This document shows, piece by piece, positions 43,014-50,718 of a stretch of DNA of 64,000 bases. The stretch spans positions 36,944 to 100,943 of the forward strand of contig JBFWVT010000009.1 of NCBI GenBank assembly GCA_050246595.1, read 5' to 3'. The notes under the pieces are model-generated. The model had not been told where the DNA came from and made no database searches. It saw nothing but the letters and a program-made list of their open reading frames with translations. This DNA comes from DATARH01 sp050246595. GTDB lineage: Bacteria; Pseudomonadota; Alphaproteobacteria; ATCC43930; CGMCC-115725. Both the position numbers and the translations under genes were made by a program. Numbering within the stretch: the first letter of the stretch is position 1; every line of letters starts with the position of its first letter.

Positions 43014-44116
43014 TGGCCGGCGCAGCCTTCAGGATGTTCTTCGGCGACCGCCCCGCCACGGTCGAGGAACTCGACCGGGTCGAGGAGATCGCCGTGGAAC
43101 AGGAGATGGAGATGGCGTGGGAGGCGCGGATCAGGATGGTCCTCTGCCTCGACGATCACGGGCACTGGCAGCACCAGACGCGCGATTTCGCTCAACCCTT
43201 CTCGCGTTTCCGCGTCGAGATCAGGCAGGGCGACGGGGCCTTCGTGCCGCTGATAGACGGTCCGGTTGCCGGGGTCACGGCCGAGATGAGTTCGAACCCC
43301 GGCCAGAGCGTGGTGAACCTCGTCGTGCGCGATGACAGCGTGTTGATGAACCGCGAGCAATCGACCGAAGTGTTCGAGGACCGCGTCGACTCGGACCTGG
43401 CCGTCGAGATGTTCCAGCGGTTCCCGACGATCACCCGGACCGACGTGCAGCCGACAACGAGCGCGGCGCCGGTGACGGTCAAGCGCGGCACCGCGATCCA
43501 GTTCGTGCGCGAACTCGCCAGGGTGAATGGCTATCTCGCCTATGTTCTGCCCGGCGAGACCCCCTCGCGGAGCATCGGCTGTTTTCGCCCGCCCGATACC
43601 TCAGCGCCGACATTGCCGCCGCTTGTCCTGCTCGGCGCGGACCGCACGCTGATCGACGCAACCTTCGACGATGACAGCGAGGGCCAGGAGCGCACCCGCG
43701 GATGGAATCTGCGGATCTCGGACCAGCAGATCGTCTCGGCCGAGCGCTCGGTGCAGGACCAGTCGCTGCTCGGTGCGCTGCCGCAGGTCTCCGAGGACCA
43801 GAGCGCGCTGCGCGAGCTGCCGCCCGAGGAGAACACGCGCGAGGACCCCGAGACCCAGGCGAACGCACAGGCGCAGCGCGCGTCCTACTCGTTGAAAATG
43901 ACCGGACGCATCGTTCCGGGCTGCTACGACGGCATCCTCGCGCCCTACAGGACCGTCACCCTCAGAGCCGGCGACACGCCCTATTCCGGCGACTGGCTAA
44001 TCCGCAAGGTCACGCACCGGATCACGCCCTCGATCTACACCCAGGAGCTGGAGGCCAGGCGCAACGCCCTGTCGGACCCGGCCGGCGGCCTGCCCGGTCT
44101 CGGCGGAGTCTTCTGA
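43010..44116 (+). CDS. Baseplate hub protein, phage late-control gpD/T4 gp27 type
   Basis: 368 residues (GTG at 43010, or ATG at 43013). Gp27/VgrG-N-type features are RMVLCLDDHGHWQHQTRDFA, PVAGVTAEMSSNPGQSVVNL, the RGTAIQFVRELARVNGYLAY segment and the final LRAGDTPYSGDWLIRKVTHR. It forms the trimeric hub under the tube; the spike is encoded separately by the next gene. In PVC both parts are in Pvc8, so the split here is a minor architectural difference. It has a Glu/Asp/Gln-rich loop near residue 270. Confidence 0.9.
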   Translation: MMAGAAFRMFFGDRPATVEELDRVEEIAVEQEMEMAWEARIRMVLCLDDHGHWQHQTRDFAQPFSRFRVEIRQGDGAFVPLIDGPVAGVTAEMSSNPGQSVVNLVVRDDSVLMNREQSTEVFEDRVDSDLAVEMFQRFPTITRTDVQPTTSAAPVTVKRGTAIQFVRELARVNGYLAYVLPGETPSRSIGCFRPPDTSAPTLPPLVLLGADRTLIDATFDDDSEGQERTRGWNLRISDQQIVSAERSVQDQSLLGALPQVSEDQSALRELPPEENTREDPETQANAQAQRASYSLKMTGRIVPGCYDGILAPYRTVTLRAGDTPYSGDWLIRKVTHRITPSIYTQELEARRNALSDPAGGLPGLGGVF

Positions 44117-44117
44117 C

Positions 44118-44687
44118 ATGGAGGGCGATTTCGAAGCCATCCTCGAACGGGTCAGCGAGTTCCAGAGGACCAGGCATTTCGGCAAGTATCGCGGTCTCGT
44201 GAGCGATATCGACGACCCCGAGGGTCTCGGCCGGATCAAGGCCGAGGTGCCGGCAATCTATGGCGACCAGGTCTCGCCCTGGGCGATGCCCTGCCTGCCC
44301 TTCGCGGGACCGGATCACGGCCTCGCCCTGATCCCCGAAATCGGCGACGGCGTTTGGATCGAGTTCGAGGGGGGCGACCTCTCGCGCCCGATCTGGAGCG
44401 GCTGCTGGTGGGCCGACGGCCAGCGGCCCGACCCCGCCTCCAATCTCGCCCGTCTGCTCTCGACCGGCGCCGGCCACCAGATCGTCATCGACGAGGACGG
44501 CGACACGATCCGGCTGGTGCATCCGGGCGGCGCCGAGATCGTCATCGGCCAGAGCGAGATCACGATTTCGATCGGTCAATGCAAGATCAGGCTTACCGCG
44601 AGCGAGATCAATCTCAACAACGGCATGGTGAAAGTCACGACGGCCGGCGCCAGCCTCGTGAACGACGCTCTCAAGGTGGGGGCGTGA
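44118..44687 (+). CDS. Spike protein (gpV/gp5 type, OB fold plus beta-helix)
   Basis: 189 residues. The OB fold spans about 15-110 (KYRGLVSDIDDPEGLGRIKA, SPWAMPCLPFAGPDHGLALI, GDGVWIEFEGGDLSRPIWSG). It is followed by a repetitive beta region (IVIDEDGDTIRLVHPGGAEI and IVIGQSEITISIGQCKIRLT) of the kind that forms a needle. It pierces the target membrane together with the PAAR-like tip encoded directly downstream. One nt separates it from the hub gene. Confidence 0.92.
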   Translation: MEGDFEAILERVSEFQRTRHFGKYRGLVSDIDDPEGLGRIKAEVPAIYGDQVSPWAMPCLPFAGPDHGLALIPEIGDGVWIEFEGGDLSRPIWSGCWWADGQRPDPASNLARLLSTGAGHQIVIDEDGDTIRLVHPGGAEIVIGQSEITISIGQCKIRLTASEINLNNGMVKVTTAGASLVNDALKVGA

Positions 44688-44688
44688 G

Positions 44689-45024
44689 GTGGCGGTTCCG
44701 ATCCTCACAACGGCGGCCACGGTCATGTGTCCCCATGGCGGTCAGGCGACGCTGACGCCGACCCAGACCGCCGCCCGCGCCGCGGGCAGCCCGATCTGCC
44801 TTGTCACCGACCAGCACCCGGTCGCCGGCTGCCCGTTCACCGTCCCGCCCGCCAAACCGCAGCCCTGCGTCATCATCCGCTGGATCGCCGGTGCGGCGCA
44901 GACCAGGGTCAACGGCACGCCCGTCCTGCTGCAGAACAGCGTCGGACTCTGCTACAGCGCCGAACAGATCCCGCAGGGGCCGCCGGTCATAGTCCAGGTC
45001 CAGCAACAGGCCAAGGGGATCTGA
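44689..45024 (+). CDS. PAAR-like spike tip protein
   Basis: 111 residues from a GTG start. It opens with TTAATVMCPHGGQATLTPTQ and contains further Cys in SPICLVTDQHPVAGCPFTV and QPCVIIRWIAG. The CPHGG opening and Cys/His content recall DUF4280/PAAR-like tips that bind a metal and sharpen the spike. It lies one nt after the spike gene and overlaps the gp25-like gene by one base. The assignment is by context and motif. Confidence 0.78.
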   Translation: MAVPILTTAATVMCPHGGQATLTPTQTAARAAGSPICLVTDQHPVAGCPFTVPPAKPQPCVIIRWIAGAAQTRVNGTPVLLQNSVGLCYSAEQIPQGPPVIVQVQQQAKGI

Positions 45025-45401
45025 TGCCGTCCGCCGGCCGTCATATCGCCTTCCCGTTTCGGATCGGCGCCGATGGCCGGAGCGTCTCGCCCGCCAGCGA
45101 TTCCGACCATGTGCGCGACGAGGTGTTGCAGCTCCTGCTCACGGACCCGGGCGAGCGGCCGTTTCTGACCGAGTTCGGCGGCGGCGTCCGCCGGCTGGTT
45201 TTCGAGCCTGCGTCGGACGTGCTGCGCGGCGTCACCAAGGCGCGGATCTCGCAGGCGCTGTCGCGCTGGCTCGGCCACCGTCTGACCGTCGAGGCGCTGG
45301 AGGTCGAGTTCGAGGGCGAGCGCATCGACATCCTGGTCAAATTCCGTCCCGCGGGCGCCGAGGACAGCCGCCTGCTGCGGTTCCAAAGGCGGGGGCAATA
45401 G
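45024..45401 (+). CDS. Baseplate wedge protein, gp25/gpW type
   Basis: 125 residues from the ATG at 45024. The family signature is HVRDEVLQLLLTDPGERPFL followed by TEFGGGVRRLVFEP, then ARISQALSRWLGHRLTVEAL. This is the core of T4 gp25-like (lysozyme-related) wedge proteins, present in all contractile tails and joining the baseplate to the sheath (Pvc9). Confidence 0.93.
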   Translation: MPSAGRHIAFPFRIGADGRSVSPASDSDHVRDEVLQLLLTDPGERPFLTEFGGGVRRLVFEPASDVLRGVTKARISQALSRWLGHRLTVEALEVEFEGERIDILVKFRPAGAEDSRLLRFQRRGQ

Positions 45402-45404
45402 GCC

Positions 45405-47981
45405 GTGTGGCGGGAGACGGTTGCTCCGATCCGCAACCGGGACGCCGTGGAGGAGCGCGCCCGCGACCTTCGCGATGCCGGCCTCAATGGGCTGCGCGCC
45501 GTGCTGGTCTCGTTCGAGCCGCCGGCCGCTCCCGGTCAGGCACGGCTCGAACTGCATTTTATCAACGAGCTGCACGTGGCCGACATTCTGGCCGAAATCG
45601 CCGGCGGCACCGATCCGCGGGATGTCTTCGCCGTGCGCGGCGGCCACCGGATACGCGCCGGCGCGGGCGCGGGCGAAGTGCGCTGCGTCCACGCCGAGGC
45701 GGGACCGGAACCCGAAGCGGTGGTGCTGGTTCTGGAGCCGGTCGGCGACTATTCGACCTACGCGCTCGAACTGGTTTTCGACCCCGCCCGGATCGACCCG
45801 TTTTTTGCGCGGCTCGACTTCAAGTTCCGCCCGGGCTGCTTCACCAACGAATGCGATCCTCCCTGGAAGGGCGGCCGTCCGCGCCCGGCTGTCCCGGTGA
45901 TCGACTATTTGGCCAAGGACTACGACTCGTTCCGCCATGTCCTGATCGCGGCGATGATGGAGCGGGTGCCGGGCTGGCAGGTCACCAGCGAGGCCGATTT
46001 CGACCAGGTGTTGATCGACCTGTTCTCGGCCGCCGCCGACGAGCTTTCGGACTACCAGGACCGGGTGGTGAACGAGGCCTACCTCGCGACCGCCCGCAGC
46101 CGGGTTTCGCTCGCCCGCCATGCGCGGCTGATGGACTATCATATCCATCAGGGACAGCAATCCTCGACCTGGGCGCGGGTCACGGTGGCCGCGGGCACCG
46201 TGTCCTTCACCCTGAGCGAGGAACTGATCGCCTGGACCGGCGGGGCCGAGGCGCGCCGCCAGATGGAACTGCTCGAAGCCGTCATGCCCGATCCGGTCGA
46301 GCGGCTGCTGCGCGTCATCCAAATCGCGCCCGAGATGATCGTCTTCGCCACGCGCCAGACGCGGCTGGCCCCGGCCGACCGGGTCGTGTTCTCGCCCGAT
46401 TTCAACCGGTTCGAGCTGCACAGCTGGGCCGGCGCCCAGCCGGCTCTCCCGGCCGGCGCGACGAGGGCGGACATTGTGCCGGGACCCGGCGCCGCGATCA
46501 CCGCGGCGCAGCTCGCCGCCGCGATCAACGACGGCACCATCGCGCGACTGCTGCTCGCGGAGGAGCTGAACCCGCTGACGGGTCGCCGCGCCGGTTTCGA
46601 TCGGCGCGCCCGCCAACCCCTCCGGCTGGAGCGGAATGCCGAAATCATCCCGGACCCGCTGGCCGGACGCGAGGTCGTGCGGGTCCGCTGGCGCGAGGAG
46701 GACGCCCTCACCCGCGATTACGCCTTCACCATTCTGTGCCCCGACGGGCCGGTCGAGAACGTCTCGGCCTTTTTCGGCAATCTGGTGATGCTGCATCAGG
46801 GCTTGCCGGTCACTGTGCATTTCCATGAGTCGGGGACGACCCTGCCGCCGGAAGGCGGAACCGAGATGCACCGCCACTTCGCCCGACACGTGCTGTACGG
46901 CGAAACCCGCGCCGTCCTTTGCCTGCTTTCTCATGAGATGAGCCCGCTCGCCTATCTGCCCGTCATGCCGGGCGGCCGTGTCCCGCCGCGCTCGACGCTG
47001 GTCGTCACGGTCGAGGAGCCGGGCGGGGCCGGCAACGAGTGGGACGAGGTCATCAGCCTGGTGCACAGCGGCGACGGCGCCGAGGACGGCGACCATTTCA
47101 TGGTCGAGACCGATGAGCGGCAGGAAAGCGTTCTCCGCTTCGGTAACGGCACCAACGGACGCCTTCTGCCGGCCGGCGCGGTCGTGCACGCGGCCTACCA
47201 GCTGGGCGGCGGACGCGCGGGCAATGTCGGCGCGGACTCGATCACCAGCCATCTGCCGCTTGGGGGTGCCCTGGCGGGAGCGATCGAGGCCGTGAGCAAC
47301 CCCTTTGACGTGATCGACGGAAGCGACCCCGAGCCCGTCGCCGAGATCCTGCGGAACGCCCCCGAAGCCTATCGCGCGCAGCAGCTTCGCGCCGTGACGC
47401 TCGCCGACTATATGGCTCGCGCGGAGCAGGTGCCGGGTGTGCAGCGCGCTGTCGCCAGTTACGCATGGACCGGCAGCTGGCGAACCGTCCGCGTGGTGGT
47501 CGACCCGCTCGGCTCGACCGAACTCGATCCGGAGCTGGTGGCGGCGCTGTCGGCGCATCTCGAAGCGGTGCGGCTGATCGGGGAGGATATCGAGATCCGT
47601 CCGCCCCGCTTTGTGCCGCTGACGATCGCGGTCCGGCTCTGCTTGCAGCCGCATGCCTGGCCCGAGGACGTCCGCGCCGAGCTTGAGATGGCCTTTTCGG
47701 ACGGCTGGACACCGGACGGGCGCCCCGGCTTTTTCGCGCCCGACGCGTGGTCGTTCGGCGAGGCGCTGCATCGCAGCCGGATCGCCGGTCGCGTCCACGA
47801 GATCGCGGGTGTCGATCACATTATCTCGATCGCCATGAAGCGGTTCGACGCGGCGACGCCGGGTCCACCGGAGCCCGAGGTGATCGAGATGGGTTTTGAC
47901 GAGATACTGATGGTCCGGAATGATCCCGACCACATGGAGCGTGGCTCGATCAGCTTCGACCTGCGCGGCGGGAGGCAGTGA
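45405..47981 (+). CDS. Baseplate J-type wedge protein 1 (Pvc11-like)
   Basis: 858 residues from a GTG 3 nt after the previous stop. The region VIDYLAKDYDSFRHVLIAAM plus FDQVLIDLFSAAADELSDYQ is the typical eCIS gpJ-family opening. The C-terminal half contains the J-like segments DYMARAEQVPGVQRAVASYA and LRQLAVRLCLQ-like strands (FVPLTIAVRLCLQPHAWPED). It forms the baseplate wedge with the following gene product (T4 gp6 class). The stop overlaps the start of that gene. Confidence 0.88.
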   Translation: MWRETVAPIRNRDAVEERARDLRDAGLNGLRAVLVSFEPPAAPGQARLELHFINELHVADILAEIAGGTDPRDVFAVRGGHRIRAGAGAGEVRCVHAEAGPEPEAVVLVLEPVGDYSTYALELVFDPARIDPFFARLDFKFRPGCFTNECDPPWKGGRPRPAVPVIDYLAKDYDSFRHVLIAAMMERVPGWQVTSEADFDQVLIDLFSAAADELSDYQDRVVNEAYLATARSRVSLARHARLMDYHIHQGQQSSTWARVTVAAGTVSFTLSEELIAWTGGAEARRQMELLEAVMPDPVERLLRVIQIAPEMIVFATRQTRLAPADRVVFSPDFNRFELHSWAGAQPALPAGATRADIVPGPGAAITAAQLAAAINDGTIARLLLAEELNPLTGRRAGFDRRARQPLRLERNAEIIPDPLAGREVVRVRWREEDALTRDYAFTILCPDGPVENVSAFFGNLVMLHQGLPVTVHFHESGTTLPPEGGTEMHRHFARHVLYGETRAVLCLLSHEMSPLAYLPVMPGGRVPPRSTLVVTVEEPGGAGNEWDEVISLVHSGDGAEDGDHFMVETDERQESVLRFGNGTNGRLLPAGAVVHAAYQLGGGRAGNVGADSITSHLPLGGALAGAIEAVSNPFDVIDGSDPEPVAEILRNAPEAYRAQQLRAVTLADYMARAEQVPGVQRAVASYAWTGSWRTVRVVVDPLGSTELDPELVAALSAHLEAVRLIGEDIEIRPPRFVPLTIAVRLCLQPHAWPEDVRAELEMAFSDGWTPDGRPGFFAPDAWSFGEALHRSRIAGRVHEIAGVDHIISIAMKRFDAATPGPPEPEVIEMGFDEILMVRNDPDHMERGSISFDLRGGRQ

Positions 47982-50632
47982 TGGCCGATTGCGACCCGCT
48001 GATCGCCGACGATTTCGTCTTTCCGCGGCGCCCCTCGAACCGGCCGGCGCTCGGCCGCATCTCTTACCGGATCGGAGAATACCCCGACATGGTCGAGGCC
48101 ATGATCCGGCAGCTCGACCGCGAGGTGGCGCTCGCCGCCTGGACCCATCGCGGCCCCGACGACCCCGCCATCGCACTTGTCGAGGGGGCCGCGATCCTCG
48201 GCGACATACTGAGCTTCTACCAGGAGCGCTATGCGAACGAGGCGTTCCTGCGTACCGCCGCGTGGCGCGAGAGCGTCGCCGATCTGGTGCGCCTCACCGG
48301 ATACCGGCTCGCCCCCGGTCTTGGCGGGCATGCGACGGTTGCGGTCGAGGTCAAGGGCACGCGGCCCGTGACCATCCCCGCCCGCTTTCCGCTCAAGGCC
48401 GACCTGGAGGACATGCCCAGCGCGGCCGAATTCCAGACCAAGACCGCTCTGGTGGCCTGGCCGCACCTGTCGCGGTTCAATCTCTACCGCAAGCGTACCT
48501 ATTTTGCCTCGATCCCGGCAAATGCCGCCGAGGTCGAGATCGCCCATGTCGGCGGTGCTACCGCTTCCGCCGCCGCGCCCGACTTGCAGCCGGGCGACCG
48601 GCTGATGATCCTTTCCGACCCGCCGTTCTGGGAGTCCGGCGGAACCAGCTTTACAACCGAACAGAAGAGCGCCCAGGTTCTGAAGGTAAAAGCGGTTCGG
48701 ACCGTTCTCGACCGCACCCTCGTGACATTCGAGACCGCGTTGACGGAGAGCTGGTCCGCCCCGGTCACCGCCTACCGCCTCGGCCGCATCTTTCGCCATT
48801 TCGGTCATGCCGCGCCCGCAACCTTCACCGAAAACATTATCGAGAGCGGCAAGATTACCGGAGCGCGCCAGCGGACAACGGGCTACGCGCGTCACGTGCG
48901 CGCCGGGCACAGCTGCGCCAATACATCGTGCAGCATCGATCTCCCCGGCGAAGAGATCCCGCTCGACCAGGAAGTGCCGGATCTCGCCGTGGGTGCAAGG
49001 GTGATTGTCGAGGTGCCGATCCTCTATGCCGGCGAGCGCCGCGTTCTCTCCGTGCTTCGCCGCATAACGGGATTGCGCGGCACCTCTCTCGGCTTTGCCA
49101 GCCAGACCGGCCCGCTGACGCTCCTCAGAATGGACGAGGCGCTTCTGAGACATGACGGTCTCCACTCGGCCGAGGCGGATGTTCGCGACTACCGCATCCA
49201 CGAGGTGACAAGCCCCGCGATCGGTCTGCGGCGAGTCGCGCACGCCTATGGCGGCACCTTCACCACGGGGACCGAGGCGCTCTGGTTCTACGGGACCGCG
49301 GCCGAGGCGCGTGCAATAGCCGGCCGACGTCTGACCCTATGGGATGAGGAGGACGGGCGGGCGGAGACGCTGATCTGCGTCAACACCACGGCGGATTTTG
49401 CCGGCGCCGACGCCGAACCCGCCATGTGGGCGCTCTCCTTCGACCGACCGCCAAAGCTTTTCAGGCGGGAGGAGTTTGACGAGGAAGGAGGAACGATCAC
49501 CGTTCTCGGCAATCTGGCGGATGTCGATGAAGGCAAGGCCGTTCCGACCCAGGTGCTGGGGAACGGCGACGCGCGCGCGGTTTTCCAGACATTCCGCCTG
49601 CCGAAGCCGCTGACCTACCATCTCTCTCCCGGCGCGACGCCGCCCTATGCGCCCGAGCTTACCGTCTATGTCGGGAACCGCGCCTGGACCCGTGTGGCGA
49701 GCCTCTTCGGCCAGCCGGCCGACGCGCAGGTCTACATCGTGCGGGAAGACGCGGAGGGTACGAGCTGGGTGCAGTTCGGCGACGGCAGGACCGGGGCGCG
49801 GCTGCCCTCCGGGGTCGGCAATGTCAGCGCCGCGTTCCGCACCGGTTCCGGCGCGCGCGGTCCGCTCAAGCCGGGTGCCGCGCCAAGCGCCGGTCAGCGT
49901 GTTCCGGAGCTGCGCAAATTGCAAATGCCCGAGGGCGCGTTCGGCGGCACCGATCGCGAGGACGCGGAGAACGCACGCGACGCGGCACCGGGAAAGGTGC
50001 AGTCGCTCGGCCGGCTCGTGAGCCTCGCGGATTACGAGAGCGAGCTGCTCACCATCCCCGGCGTCGCCCGCGTCCGCGCCGAGTGGGACATCATCGACGG
50101 TGTACCTTGTGTCGTGCTGCGCGTCCTGCTGGAGCACGGGCGCGAGGACGAGTTCGACCAGGTGCGGGGTACGATCGCCGCTTACCAACGCTGCCGAGGC
50201 CCGAACCGCTTCGCGCTGCTGGTTGAGCAGGCGTTCCTGCGGCAGGTCTGGATCGATCTGCGCTACGGCCTCGATCCTCGTTTTGTAGAGGCGGAGGTCG
50301 AGACCGCGCTGGTCGCGGCCCTGGCGCCGATGGATGTGGAGGATTCCGACCGCCACGGGCTGTTCGCGATGCGGGCGCGGCGGCTCGGCGGGCGCGAATA
50401 CGCGACGCGGATCGAGGCGGCGGCGCAGGCGGTGGCCGGGGTCGCGTGGGCGCGAGTCACCGCCCTTGGTCTGTTCACGGCCGCCGAGTCGCGGGGGGAT
50501 GCGCTGGTCCTGCCTCCCGCGCCGCGCCCGCTATCGCCGCAGCTCACGCCGGCGAAAAACGAGCTGCTGGCGCTGACCCGCGGCGCGCTGACCTTGCAGG
50601 CGACCCTGTCGGCGGGGGAGGAATGTACATGA
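47978..50632 (+). CDS. Baseplate J-type wedge protein 2 (TIGR02243/Pvc12-like)
   Basis: 884 residues (GTG at 47978 or ATG at 47981, overlapping the previous stop). The start LGRISYRIGEYPDMVEAMIR and ILGDILSFYQERYANEAFLR is characteristic of putative baseplate assembly proteins found in eCIS. The centre has FGDGRTGARLPSGVGNVSAA, and the C-terminal part has LVSLADYESELLTIPGVARV, the gpJ repeat. A tandem pair of J proteins is standard in eCIS baseplates. The stop overlaps a micro-ORF. Confidence 0.9.
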   Translation: MMADCDPLIADDFVFPRRPSNRPALGRISYRIGEYPDMVEAMIRQLDREVALAAWTHRGPDDPAIALVEGAAILGDILSFYQERYANEAFLRTAAWRESVADLVRLTGYRLAPGLGGHATVAVEVKGTRPVTIPARFPLKADLEDMPSAAEFQTKTALVAWPHLSRFNLYRKRTYFASIPANAAEVEIAHVGGATASAAAPDLQPGDRLMILSDPPFWESGGTSFTTEQKSAQVLKVKAVRTVLDRTLVTFETALTESWSAPVTAYRLGRIFRHFGHAAPATFTENIIESGKITGARQRTTGYARHVRAGHSCANTSCSIDLPGEEIPLDQEVPDLAVGARVIVEVPILYAGERRVLSVLRRITGLRGTSLGFASQTGPLTLLRMDEALLRHDGLHSAEADVRDYRIHEVTSPAIGLRRVAHAYGGTFTTGTEALWFYGTAAEARAIAGRRLTLWDEEDGRAETLICVNTTADFAGADAEPAMWALSFDRPPKLFRREEFDEEGGTITVLGNLADVDEGKAVPTQVLGNGDARAVFQTFRLPKPLTYHLSPGATPPYAPELTVYVGNRAWTRVASLFGQPADAQVYIVREDAEGTSWVQFGDGRTGARLPSGVGNVSAAFRTGSGARGPLKPGAAPSAGQRVPELRKLQMPEGAFGGTDREDAENARDAAPGKVQSLGRLVSLADYESELLTIPGVARVRAEWDIIDGVPCVVLRVLLEHGREDEFDQVRGTIAAYQRCRGPNRFALLVEQAFLRQVWIDLRYGLDPRFVEAEVETALVAALAPMDVEDSDRHGLFAMRARRLGGREYATRIEAAAQAVAGVAWARVTALGLFTAAESRGDALVLPPAPRPLSPQLTPAKNELLALTRGALTLQATLSAGEECT

Positions 50633-50718
50633 CGGCATCCGGGCTTCTCCGGAGGGATCGCTGCACCGGCGAGCGACTGTCCCCCGCCGGCGCGGGCACC
50701 GGGGGAGGCCCCCGATGA
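50629..50718 (+). CDS. Translationally coupled micro-ORF
   Basis: 29 residues, MTASGLLRRDRCTGERLSPA then GAGTGGGPR. Its ATG overlaps the stop of the J-type gene (ATGA), and its stop overlaps the ATG of the next gene (ATGA again). A strong GGGGGAGGA lies just upstream (an earlier ATG at 50623 would add two residues). Its own 3' end, GGGGGAGGCC, supplies the ribosome site for the next gene. It may be a real small protein with a CTGERLSPAGAGTG core or only a coupling device. Confidence 0.5.
   Translation: MTASGLLRRDRCTGERLSPAGAGTGGGPR

Noticed and set aside
44952..48176. Very long minus-strand frame (about 1074 codons) opposite the baseplate genes
   Set aside because: It is the antisense of four well-supported baseplate genes; long antisense frames are common in high-GC DNA and its translation is Arg/Gly/His-rich with no domain.
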